In this document: positions 33,700 through 44,400 of the stretch, piece by piece
Layout of the letters: every line of letters begins with the position of its first letter
Position numbering within the stretch: position 1 is the stretch's first letter
NCBI GenBank assembly: GCA_030015575.1
Contig: CM057338.1
Coordinates: 137,107,546 to 137,171,545, forward strand
Length of the DNA stretch: 64,000 nucleotides
Source of the DNA: Agapanthus africanus
Lineage: Eukaryota > Streptophyta > Magnoliopsida > Asparagales > Amaryllidaceae
Reading direction: 5' to 3'
Position numbers and translations under genes: made by a program
The notes under the pieces: generated by a model
Database searches by the model: none
Told to the model about the DNA's origin: nothing
The model's input: only the letters and a program-made list of their open reading frames with translations

Positions 33700-34745
33700 T
33701 TAGGAAGCGGCAACCACATTCAAGCCAGATTGGGCTTGGGATGTGGTAGCCCCATCCTTGCTCTTGCTGCGCAGGTTGTCGCTGGGACGTGCGCCCGCCA
33801 TATAGACCGTATGGATAACATATCCGGCCATCTTTTCATTATTGATAGCTGACTTTGTGGACCACCATCTTGGCCCTTCTGTTTTGGTAGCAGACAATCG
33901 ATTAGAGATGGCTAGCTTGACCGGATTCATGAGTGGTGCTGGCGCTTCCTTTCTGGATTTGCCCCGCCGTTTTCGCGCGGCGCAGAGCGCTTGATATACT
34001 CTTGAAGAGATGGTGTCATGCTTTCTCTTTTGGAGCAGGGACACGTCCCTTTGTGGCATTGTTCGGACCGCTGTCTTCTTGATTCTGGTCGTCATGGCAT
34101 TTTTCTGAACCCACTTAAGAGGTTCGAAGGAATTGCTGACTTTTACGACCGACTCAGCCGTCGTCACAGAATAACCCTGCTCTTGGAACCTCACAAGATT
34201 CCACATGGGCGAAGTCCTGGCCCTCTTATTGGCTCGATACTTGAGCCGCTTCTGTCTTAACTTTTCTGTTTTAAGCACTTAACAGATTTCGGCTCTTCGG
34301 GAAGACGCCGTAGACCGATTAATAGAGAGGACAGAGAAGATGCCCGTTCGCGCGATTGTCAAGGGCACCATCTGAGCTTGCTGGTGCTGCTTTGTGGCCC
34401 CATTGGTGTTGATGGCCTTTCCCCCAGTTGGAACAGTGGAGAGCTATTCGGATACAGATTTGCATTCGGGTGGGATGCTTTAACGACTACAATGTTCGGC
34501 TTCCTGCCCCTTGAGGTCAGTTTTGCCGCTTGGTTTGCCGTGACCTCCGCCAGATGAGCGCTTCCAGCAGGGTAGATGATGGAACCAAATTTACGGGGTG
34601 GCTCCTTCCATTGCCAGCTAAAACTGGCAGGGAGAACCATGTGGGCATTGATCTTGACCATGTACGAGATCGGGGTCGCGTCGGAAGCTGAATTCATCTT
34701 AGAAGATATCGTCGTTGAAAGTTGATTGCTGCATGGAAAAAACAT
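33700..34745 (-). pseudogene. ORF1 region of element D, broken
   Basis: It occupies the position of M's ORF1 between primer site and gag. Similar short motifs occur, such as GYVIHTVYMAGAR, parallel to M's ITVHTIYMASGKE. It is basic and low in complexity. The function of ORF1 in Tat elements is not established. About one or two breaks. Confidence 0.65.
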
Positions 34746-34822
34746 TATTTCAGTACAAACCTCGTTATATATGTTAAATGAGTTCGCATGAACACTTAAC
34801 CCGAGATATGTGAGGAGAGAAA

Positions 34823-34841
34823 GGTCCTACCGGGTGTGCCA
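34823..34841 (-). other. Primer-binding site of element D
   Basis: Read on the minus strand, TGGCACACCCGGTAGGACC starts five bases (GATTC) after the LTR end. M has the same GATTC spacer and nearly the same site. I cannot name the tRNA with certainty. Confidence 0.8.
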
Positions 34842-34846
34842 GAATC

Positions 34847-36347
34847 TGTAGGGTGTTTTTCGTCACCCCATTGAAATAAGAATACATGTCACTTGTTAGG
34901 CATATACAAATTCCCCCTGCCTAAGGTAGACCGGGGTTTATTAATTGTGGGGATCCGAATCTCCGGCAACCACGGACTAAGCTGTCGTTAATTACCCATT
35001 GCCTTTGGAGCAAAAGAACCGCCGATTGACGGGTCAACTAGTCATGCGAACTCAGTGTGCAGTGTGCAGTGTGCATGTGTTGTATTTTGAAAAAGGGTTT
35101 TGGATATATCAGGGGACTCGCTGAGTTTACGGGGGTCCCGCTACCCGGAGACATGTTTCTGGTGTAAAGTGCACGGAAAATGAGGGGTGAGGAGTGTCTT
35201 AAAGATGCGTGCTTGGCGCGTGGGCGCTGGACGCCCGCGGGTCACATGCCTGGCGCGTGGGCGCTTGGCGCCCGTGGGTCATGTGCCTGCCGCGTGGGTG
35301 CTTGGCGCCCATGGGTCACGTGCCAGGCACTTGGGCGCTGGGTGCCCGCGGGTCATGTGCGCAGCACGCGACCGCTGGGCGCCAGCGGGTCACGTGAGCT
35401 GCACACGACCGTCGGGCTCCAGCGCATGTCGGCGCTTGGCGCCCGCGGGTCACGTGCCTTGCATGCGATTGCTGGGCGCCCGCGGGTCATGTGCGCGGCA
35501 CGCGACCGCTGGAAACACCAGCGGAAAAGGGGCTTAGCCCCTAGGTTAGGAGTTGAACTCCTAAGCGGCCTTGGAGTTGAACTCCTAACAGGGATTATGC
35601 ATAGATTTGGTTAAACTCCTAAAAAAGGGGTTGATTTATGGAGTTAAAGTCCAACAGATCTTGAGTGGAGTTAAACTCCTAGAAATCTTTGGATCTTCTT
35701 TTGAGCCTCGGATCCACCTGGAATGGGACTTTTGGAGATGGGTATTCTTCTTCTTGCTCTCTGTTGGCTGGATCTTGGGGGAAAAGGGGAGGTGAGACTT
35801 AAAATCTCCTTTTTTAGGAATTTGATGGCAGATTCGAGCTCCCCTTCAAGGGTTTTATGGTGAAAAACTATTTATTTTTTAAAAAGGAAGAGTTAAACTC
35901 TTGATATATTTCAAAAGAAAAGAAGAAGGTTTAGACCCTTGAGGAAGGAAGAGCAGGTACAAACCCTAGTTTTTTTGAGAGAGAGAAAAAGTTCTTTAGA
36001 TATTTTCTTCATCTTTGCCTTTATAGGCTACAGACTTTACATATAGCCTCTTGGGCTTTACAAAATGGCATTTTGCCCATCTCATGCCTCATATGCTCAT
36101 TTCTTTTGCACATGAGCCATGGGTTTTACAAAAATTTGGCTTTATACCCATTTTTCTTACATTTATCCATAAAAAAATACTCCAAAATTATTTATTACAA
36201 AATTTTTATTTTGTCAGGGAGGCCGGCCGCTTCATGTTCGGGCTCGACTCAGGCATGGGCCCACTTGCACTTGACTTGGGCCTACTTGGCTTAGGGTTGA
36301 CTTTGATTTTGACTTGGTCAATCGAGGTGTAAATTTTGACCCCGACA
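34847..36347 (-). repeat. 5' LTR of element D (1501 bp) with a 39-bp GC-rich minisatellite
   Basis: On the minus strand it starts TGTCGGGGTC (36347) and ends CCCTACA (34847). About eight units of a 39-bp GC-rich repeat built around GCGCTTGGCGCCC and GGGTCACGTG lie at 35210-35520. Since 39 is a multiple of three, they create long but meaningless open frames. A set of TTAAACTCCTA repeats follows at 35550-35690. Confidence 0.8.
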
Positions 36348-37484
36348 CTTCTGACGAGCCGTTTCCCTCATCAATGTCACTGTCTCCGTTCTTAAGTATG
36401 TGGTTGAGAAACTCTTCGAGTGTGACTGGGATCCGCGCCTTTTAGTTGTATTCCTCCAGTGCGTCGATGTATTTTTGCAGGTTCGTACGATTGCCGTCGA
36501 GCTGCATGGGTTTCTTGTTCTTCTTCTTTTTCTTCGAAGACTTCGAAGGCTTAGCCTAGAGGTCTTGCCCATCGTTAGTAGTTTTCGGTGTTGGGCGCGG
36601 TTTAAGCATTCCCTCAATGATCTCGGGCTCCAGCGGGCTTTTCTATCTGATCGCCGGACATGCTTGATGGTCCTTCAGCATTTTTTTTAGTTTTATCTGA
36701 ATGGACAACTTCTCATGGAGCTTCTTCTACAAATGAGCATGATGCCCCCGGCGTGTCCACCTTTTTAGGAGCGTGCTTCTACGGTGGGTTCACCCTCTAG
36801 TTTTCGGACAGCGCAAACTTCCTTTGTTAGTATTGGTCATCGACCCAGTTTTTGAAGACATAGCAATCCTCAATTGGGTGGCCCACTACTCTGTGGTAGG
36901 ATCAGTAGTTGGGACTGCTAGCGTCACCGGGCTGCAGTGGACGTCTCAGATCCGGCAGAGTGATGAGTTTGTTGCACATCGCCAGTTCGAACAGTCTCCT
37001 CGTTTTATCATGGGGAAACGAGTAAGGAGGTCTTATTTTCTCCTCGAGGGATTGGCGTGGGTGCACGTTGCTTTGGCGAACAACCGGTTTCAAGTTGCTC
37101 GACCGTTGTTGAGTGTTGGCAACGAAGGCCGCTTTCTATTTGCCCTTTTCATTCCGAGGATCCGTTTTTGAAGAGGACGGTCTATGGCCCATCTGGTCCA
37201 TTTAGGCCAGCTTGTCGATCAAGGCCTGGAAGGTGGCCGGCTTAAAGAACATCATAAACTGGGATACAGTCGCTTAAGGATCGAGAGTCCCTATGAACAT
37301 GCTCACGGCAGGAGCTTCTTCTATGCGTTGTTCGCATTTGGACCATAGGTTCCGCCACCGAATTGCGTATTGAACCCAGGTCTCTCCTGGCTTCACCCTG
37401 ACGTTGATTAAATCCATGATCGAGGTGCGCTCGCGAACCGCTGTGTGAATAGAAGCTCCATTTCCGTGAATGATTTGACGGAGT
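36348..37484 (-). pseudogene. Element E gag, part left of the M insertion
   Basis: Read on the minus strand from 37484, gag continues with VKSFTEMELLF, then VKPGETWVQYAIRWRNLWSK, the capsid end. A knuckle-type segment and a lysine-rich stretch follow, and the reading leaves the element where D inserted at 36347. It is close to M's gag. The upstream half lies at 62296-62750, on the far side of M. Fossil with several breaks. Confidence 0.85.
37480..37484. other. Target-site duplication of element M, left copy
   Basis: GGAGT directly precedes M's first base (TGTTCC). GGAGT recurs at 62296-62300 directly after M's last base. Element E's gag is continuous across the pair, which fixes the insertion exactly. 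Confidence 0.95.
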
Positions 37485-39946
37485 TGTTCCTCCAATCAGA
37501 GCAAGGCACTGCTTAAATTTTGAAAATTCAAATTTTGAAGCAACGCTTCAGTTCCCGTACGTTGCGCGCAACGCGCCACGTGTCAGAAGTTGACATGGCA
37601 GCACAACGCCCAAGACAGTACGTCCAATCAGAGCAAGGCTCTTTAAAAAACGTAAGCAACGTTCAACTGCGCAAGCATATGGCTGCGTGACACGTGTCTG
37701 CGCAGTTGCGCAAGCACAACTGCGCAAGCGCACGGCAGCGCGACACGTGTCTGCGCAGTTGCGCAAGCACAACTGCGCAAGCGCACCGCTGCGCGACACG
37801 TGTCTGCGCAGTTGCGCAAGCGTAACGCTGCGCGACACGTGTCTGCGCAGTTGCGCAAGCGCCGTTGCGCAAGCGCCTCACTGCGCGACACGTGTCTACG
37901 CAGTTGCGCAAGCGCTGGTGCGCAAGCGCCTCACTGCGCGACACGTGTCACACGCTGGTGAGTTGCGCAACAACAGAGTGAAGATTTAAGGATATTTTTC
38001 TGTTCTTGTTTAAACAAGAAGATTTCTTCTGTAAAACAGGGGGCTTTGGATCAAAGATCCAACGGTGGGGAAAATTCCCCAAATCACTCAGAAAAGATCT
38101 TTTTAACAAATTTAACTGATTTTTGAGCACTATAAAAACGACCCCAGACCCCATTTCAAAGGGATAGACAATTTTGGATTTAAAAAAAAAAGAAGACGAG
38201 AACTTCTTGAGAACACAAAGAAGAAGGTAAAAACCTTTGAAATAAGAGAAAATTCTCTTAGGAATAGATCATTGATCTAAAAGACAAAATCAGTGATCTT
38301 CAATAAATAAATAAATAAATAAAAATAATAAAAAAATAGTGCCTTGCACTTGCTAGAGAACCTCTGGTTCTCTGAGATAGAAAGAAAGAAAAGATTTTTC
38401 TTCTTCTCTTTGATCTAAATTTAGATCAAGAAATTTAAAAGTGCTCTGCACTCCTTTCCTTGAATCTAAAAGATTCTTGGTGCTTTACACAAATGCAATG
38501 CATTACTTGAAGGGCCAGGCCCAAATCAAAAAGACCTAGCAGGCCAAAATAAATTGCAAAGCAATAAAAGGGCTCAGCCCAAATAAAATTGATGCTCTGC
38601 ATCATTCATAAAGAACAGAGCCCAAAACAAATTGATGCCCTGCATCTTTTCTGGGCAAAGCCCAAATAAAAAATAAAAGGAAATGCAAAAGCAATGTTGG
38701 ACATTTTTTTACTGGACTTAGCCCAATCGTGGCCACAAGTCCTCAAATTAAATTGGCTGAGCAAAATGGCTCTCCTAAATCAATCTATATCCGGTTCGAG
38801 GGTACATCTCCGAACTCCTTTGACATCCATCGTTGTAATTCCTCAACGACGTCAAAGAGGTGACGGGTCCCAACGGCCACACACCCAATATTGGACCGAA
38901 ACGTCCATAAACTAATATCGGACCAAAACGTCCCCTAAACTAATAATGGACCGAAACGTCCCTAAACTAATATCGGACCGAAACGTCCCTAAACTAACAT
39001 CGGACCGAAACGTCCATAAACTAATATTAGACCGAGACGTCCCTAAACTAACATCCGACCGAAACGTCCTTAAACTAATATTGGACCGAAACGTCCCTAA
39101 ACTAATATCGGACCGAAACGTCCCTAAACTAATATCGGACCACCACGTCCCTAAACTGGCATAATAGAGCCCAAATGCTCTTTTGTCGGATCTAAACGGT
39201 CCCGTTAAGTTGATCTTAGTCTCAAACTGGACTAACGTATCCTTAACAAACGTTTAAGTTGATCTTAGCCCCAAACACGGCTAACGTATCCTTAAATATT
39301 CAAATGGATTATAAAACTCCCAATCAACTCTGGTTCGAGGGTACATCTCCGAGCTCCTTTGATACATGTCGTTGTAATCCTTCAACGACGTCAGAGAGGT
39401 GACGAGTCCCGATGGCCATACATTAAATTAATCACTATGTTGAGTTGATCTTAGTCTAAAACAGGACTAACGTATCCTTGACGAACGTTTAAGTTGATCT
39501 TAGCCGCAACGCGACTAATGCATCCTTAAACTGAAAACACCAAACCCAAATCTAAGTAAATACGGATTTGGACTAATCCACGTCCTACGGGCGACGGTAT
39601 TACTCAGTCTCCGTATACAATCCACGGGCAACCACAAACAAAATGAACACACACGACACGAAGTGAAATTCTGGAGAAGGAGAAAGTTGTTACCGCGATG
39701 CGGTAGCGTAATTAACTGCAGGGGCTTGCGCCTGCAGGGAAGAGCGTCCCCATAATCGAAAATCCCTCATCCTGAGGGGGAATCTGACGAAGTCTGCTAC
39801 ATCGGCCGCATCCGTCTAAACCTCCGATACACGGTGCCATAAATTAACTTGGCATCTTCGGAGAGATAAACGGATAAAACCAAATAGCATCTGCCCCGAA
39901 CATCAGGCATGGACGCCAAGTCCAGGCCGCCATTCAGAGGGGAACA
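37485..39946 (+). repeat. 5' LTR of element M (2462 bp)
   Basis: It starts TGTTCC and ends AACA. The U3 minisatellite (37570-37960) has seven CACGTG boxes, most inside GACACGTGTC, alternating with TGCGCAAGCGC-type palindromes. TATAAAAA lies at 38131-38138, with transcription expected about 30 bases on. Ten or so ~28-bp GGAC-CGAAAC-GTCC repeats lie at 38893-39160. CGTTG/CAACG hairpins lie near 38818 and 39358. The U5 end has a string of hairpins (about 39690-39870). Confidence 0.95.
38131..38138 (+). promoter_or_regulatory. LTR TATA box of element M
   Basis: TATAAAAA preceded by GAGCAC, and identical in the 3' LTR at 60501 and in A's LTR at 10700. It is the best candidate for the promoter of the genomic RNA. 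Confidence 0.65.
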
Positions 39947-39951
39947 GATTC

Positions 39952-39970
39952 TGGCACGCCCGGTGGGACC
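39952..39970 (+). other. Primer-binding site of element M
   Basis: TGGCACGCCCGGTGGGACC follows the LTR end after GATTC. This is the position and TGG start expected of a tRNA-complementary site, and it is almost identical to D's. The donor tRNA was not determined. Confidence 0.85.
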
Positions 39971-40031
39971 TCTTCCTCTTTCCACTCCACACTTCGTGTG
40001 TCGTCTTCGCGAACCAATCGCGGTTCGTTAA

Positions 40032-41411
40032 ATGGTTGTCTTCGGATTTCAAGTTACTAAGATTTGGTCTTTTACCTGGCGCAGAATTCAAGATTCAATG
40101 GCCTCTAGCTGTACCAACTGCTCGAAATGCCGCTGCAACGGACGCTCCACCTCACCGGGAGGCGTAGCATATGGGCCCCAAGCGGCTTCCTTCCTTACTC
40201 TGCCGGTAGACCAGGTGACCCAAGCCACCACCGGCTTGTTCTTCGGGACTATGATCCCACCTGCAAGCTTTTCTGCACCAATACCTGCGCCGGAAGTGGG
40301 TAAAAAGTCGGTCTTCAACCGACTCATTGTTTCGACAGCCTCTGTCAACGGGTCGCCCGCTACTAAACCGACAGCCTCCGTTTTCACCAGGCTAGGTCAG
40401 AACTATAAAGTGGCCGTCCCAAAGAGGGCAAAGGCCGCTGCTTCGGAAGTCGTTAAAGCGGCCTCTCCTATCAGAGAGTCGGTCTTCACAAGATTGACGG
40501 TTCCCACTCCTCCACCAGCTGGTCAAAAGGCATCAGTCTTCGACAGGCTGACATCGGCAGTTACCCCACACTCAAACAGGGGGCAACAAGAAACCATCTC
40601 GATTTTCGAGCCAGTCCCAATGGCTCATCGTGCGCGACGTCGCCATTGGCGACGAGTGAGGAAAGAAGGGGGCAACTCCCCCTCAGGGATAACTCCACCC
40701 GCTCCAATGGTGGAAGTCAACGCTGTTGTTCCAACTGGGAACAGCTTTGAACTACTGAGGACAGTGCGTAAGAACTCTCCAACCGCCACCTTGAAAAGAT
40801 CTCCTCCACCTGCGGAGAGAGTTCCAGAAACAAAACAAGAACAGCCCCCTCAACGGCTATCGTCAAAGATATACAAGGTTTGGCGGAGGGTTCAAGACTC
40901 TGTGATTGACCCAGATCACTTTCATCGCCAGAAAAAGGCAAAGGTGGAAAAGGACAAAACCCGCCCCGTTAAACAGCAGGGGGCAACAATTGCTAGCAGG
41001 CCAATTTTAACGGCTCCTTCAACCTCGATGGCCCACAAAAGAAGGAGGCCAGAGAAAGCTCCCGCGTCAGCGGCAAAGTTTAAAGGCGGTGAACCTAAAC
41101 CTCCAAAGTCAGGGGGCATAACAGTTCATACGATTTATATGGCTTCTGGAAAGGAAGAAAGCCGTACTTCTACGGGTCACCGACCGCTCACCCGATCAGT
41201 GACCAAGGCTCAGGAGCAGCAACAAAAGCTCCAGGAGATGATGACCACAATGGCTGCACTCACTGGGCCAAAAGAGAACCCTGAGGCGTCCTTAGATGAG
41301 CGCCAGGAGGAAGAGACCGACGCCGAGTTCCTTCACCGAGTACTGGAAAAGAGGGACAAAGAGGCTGCTGAACAAGCGGCCAACATACAGCGAATGGGCC
41401 TCCTCTTCTAA
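40032..41411 (+). CDS. ORF1 protein of element M
   Basis: This is an open frame of 459 codons upstream of gag and in the same frame. A start at the ATG at 40098 gives a Cys-rich N-terminus (MASSCTNCSKCRCNG) and is as likely as the first ATG. A linear motif SVF-x-RL occurs four times in the N-terminal half (KSVFNRL, ASVFTRL, ESVFTRL, ASVFDRL), spaced by Pro/Thr/Ala-rich linkers. A basic middle follows, then GITVHTIYMASGKEE, and a C-terminal Gln/Glu-rich helical part. Tat/Ogre elements typically have such an extra ORF before gag; its function is not established. E (62749-63530) and D carry related but decayed versions. Confidence 0.8.
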   Translation: MVVFGFQVTKIWSFTWRRIQDSMASSCTNCSKCRCNGRSTSPGGVAYGPQAASFLTLPVDQVTQATTGLFFGTMIPPASFSAPIPAPEVGKKSVFNRLIVSTASVNGSPATKPTASVFTRLGQNYKVAVPKRAKAAASEVVKAASPIRESVFTRLTVPTPPPAGQKASVFDRLTSAVTPHSNRGQQETISIFEPVPMAHRARRRHWRRVRKEGGNSPSGITPPAPMVEVNAVVPTGNSFELLRTVRKNSPTATLKRSPPPAERVPETKQEQPPQRLSSKIYKVWRRVQDSVIDPDHFHRQKKAKVEKDKTRPVKQQGATIASRPILTAPSTSMAHKRRRPEKAPASAAKFKGGEPKPPKSGGITVHTIYMASGKEESRTSTGHRPLTRSVTKAQEQQQKLQEMMTTMAALTGPKENPEASLDERQEEETDAEFLHRVLEKRDKEAAEQAANIQRMGLLF

Positions 41412-41414
41412 GAC

Positions 41415-44400
41415 ATGATAGGGATGATGATACAACAAGATCCTCCCGCTGAAGAACCCCTAACCGTCCTTGGAGATGATAAGGGAGATACATTAAATCC
41501 GCAGCCCGCTCTATTAACAGCTAAAGAGGATACAATCTCTAAGACTGATCTGGACGAATACATAGCCCAGCAAATAAAGGTTCATTATGCGGCCGAAGCA
41601 GCCGGCCACGTCGTAAAAACGGGGCGACCATATCCAGGCTGGTATGACCAAATCAAGTACCCGCCGGGTTACACAATTCCCAAGTTTCATGTCTACAAAG
41701 GGACTGGCAATCCCCATCAGCATGTCGCCCAGTTCAGGGCGCTTTGCGGTAACACCGGCGGCGATGACAAGCTTTTGCTCCGCCAGTTTGTCGGAAGTCT
41801 ATCAGATACGGCGTTTGAGTGGTACTCTGAACTCCCTAATGATTCTATTAAAACCTTCGCGGAGATGGAGCTGCTGTTTACCCAACGATTTGCAAGTGCC
41901 AGTGAACGTACCCCGATGACGGCACTGATTAACGCTAGGGTAAAACCCGGCGAGACATGGGTTCAGTATGCTATACGATGGCGTAATCTATGGTCAAAGT
42001 GTGAGCAGCGCATAGAAGAAGCCCCTGCGGTGGGAATGTTTGTTGGAACCCTTGATCCACAGGCAACCATCTCACAGTTTATGATGTTTTTCAAGCCGAC
42101 TTCCTTCCAGGCTTTGATTGACAAACTAGCGCAAATGGACCAGATGGGTCATAAACCCCCTCTCCCAAAGCCAGATTCCCGAACTGACAAAGGAAAGGGA
42201 AAAGCGATCATTGTCGCTAATGCTCAACAACAACCGAACGACTTGAAGCCGGTTGCTTGTCCAAACAATACGCGCCCTTACGTACCCCTTGAGGATAGGA
42301 TGGGACGTCCTTATTCCTTTCCCCGCGATAAAACGAAGAGGTTATTCGAGCTGGCATTACGCAACAGACTCATAAATCTGCCAGATCCAAAACGTCCGTT
42401 GCAACCAAGTGACGTCAACGAACCTAATTACTGCCCCTATCATCGAGTGCTAGGCCATCCGATTGAGGACTGTTACGTTTTCAAAAATTGGCTTGAAAAC
42501 CAGTATAGACAGGGAAAATTTGCGTTATCTGACAAATGGAAGGTGAATCCCCCGCAGCCCCACACCTCTAAAGGGACGAATACGCCGGGGGCAACATGCT
42601 CTGTCATTGAAGAAACTCCGTGGGAGGTTGTATTATCATCAAAAACGAAGAGGATGCTAAATGATCTTCGGACATGTCCGGCGATCAAGTGGAAAAGCCC
42701 ATTGGAACCGCAGGTCGTTGAGGGGATGTTAAAGCCACGTCCAACTCCAAAGACCAATGATGGGGGTTCAAGCACTAGTAGCCAGTCGTCAAAGTCTTCG
42801 AAGAAAAAGAAGAAGGCCAAGAAACCGGTGAAGCCCAGCGATAGGCGCACGGACTTGCAAAAGCAAATTGACGCGCTGGAAGAATACAACCAGAAGGCGC
42901 GGACTCCCGTTACATTGCAAGAGTTCCTCAACCACGTCTTCCAAGCAGAAGATGAGGGAGGTAGTTCGTCAAATGAATCTGAGGAACATGTAGCAAGTTG
43001 CCATGTGATTTCCCATTTGTCCACAAGCGATGAGGAGACTCCTCGCGCTGAAAAGCTGGGGGCAGAGCCTACACTAAAAATCCTGGAGCCGTCGGATGAA
43101 GCGATTGATACATTCCTAAATCAGGCATTTTTAAAGGGCAAAGCTGATCGGGATAACGAAGCGGTTATATTCGAAAAGGCCAAACGCCAGCGCCTTGGCG
43201 AAAGAATTGCGGTACTCCCGCTAGAACAAAATACACCCACCACAGATAAAATCAAGTTCAAGATAAAGAAGAGATTCGCTAAGGCTGTGTCAATGGGTAT
43301 AAAGCTACCACCCTCCGAGAAAAACATTACGGGTGAAATGGAAAACCACCCCTCCTATTGCTTGTACCATCGGAAGGTGTCGCATCCCACCGAAGAGTGC
43401 AAAGCTTTCGGTAAGTGGTGGCAAGGATATGTTACTCATCGGCAACAGTTTAAGCGGGAAAAGCGCAAAGCCCGCCGAGAGCAGAACGGAATAAACAAAG
43501 TGCTTGATAAAACTAGCAGTGGTTGTTGCATGATTGACGCCGGGGAATCACAAGTACCTGTATTTGGGAGCGATTCTGATGAGGAGCTAAAGCTTGGCCC
43601 CCTCTTTAAAGAATCCACTTCGGGAAAAGAAGAAGGACCAAAGGCTTGCGAGAATATACAGCTACGCAACCGGACGTTACCCGAAAAGAATCTCGGACCC
43701 TTAAACAAGAAAGACAAAGGGAAAGAGAAGGCCTCTGAAGACATCGCCTTGGATGATCGAGTTGCGGAAGAGTTAACCGCCAAGAACCCACCAAAGAGGA
43801 ATAAAGTGGATTACAATGTCTTGGCACATCTGAGGAAGCTACCCTCACAACTCAGCATTCTCGATGCCCTGTTGCTATCAAAAGAGGCGAGGGATTCTTT
43901 GATTAAAGCCTTACAAGAGCCGGAACAATTCCAAGCATGCCTGGCCGAGGAAAAGATGAAGGATGAGTTGGAGGAAGTACACACGGCTGATGTTACCTTT
44001 GGCGATGAGGACCTTCTACTTGGGACTTGCGAACACAATCGCCCTCTCTATGTTTCGGGATACTGCCATGATATAAAGATAGGCAAGATTCTGATCGATA
44101 ACGGGTCGTCTGTTAACCTACTCAACGTGCGGGTATTGAAGGAAATCTGCATGAGCGTCCAGCACCTTGCTCGGGACAAGATCACCATATCCGGGTTCGA
44201 CTCCCAATCGTCAAAGACTCTTAGATCTGTGATACTGACGCTACGCTTCGGATTACTCGTCACGGACATTAAATTCCACGTCATAGATGCCAAGACATGC
44301 TACAACGCTTTGCTCGGCCGACCATGGTTACACGAGTACAACATCATCCCTTCTACACAACATCCGTGTATGAAGTATTTTAAGGATGGTTTCGAGTATA

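Larger units (their letters stand above)
31796..36347 (-). mobile_element. Tat-clade Ty3/gypsy element, 5' part (element D)
   Basis: On the minus strand: 5' LTR (36347-34847), primer site, ORF1 (34745-33700) and gag (33519 to ~31796), then an abrupt join to copia sequence. Pol and the 3' LTR are gone. The LTR differs entirely from those of A, M and R, so this is another family, although the primer site is nearly the same. It inserted into element E, whose gag continues at 36348. CTTCT at 36348-36352 would be one copy of the target duplication; the other is lost. Broken in a handful of places. Confidence 0.8.

Noticed and set aside
35180-35614. Open frames of up to 144 codons in D's LTR
   Set aside because: The 39-bp repeat is a multiple of three and GC-rich, so long frames are expected by chance. 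They lie in U3/R of an LTR.
12412-36347. Element R and element D as two ends of one minus-strand element
   Set aside because: Their LTRs are unrelated (R starts TGTGCAATC, D starts TGTCGGGGTC), so they are treated as different families despite the same orientation.
38893-39160. CRISPR-like or satellite array of ~28-bp units
   Set aside because: There are no unique spacers and the repeats are contiguous. They are part of the LTR and occur in every copy.
39590-39630. Hammerhead or twister ribozyme in the LTR, as in retrozymes
   Set aside because: I looked for the CTGATGA...GAA core and for twister-type conserved loops near the covarying hairpins and did not see them. The motif remains unassigned.
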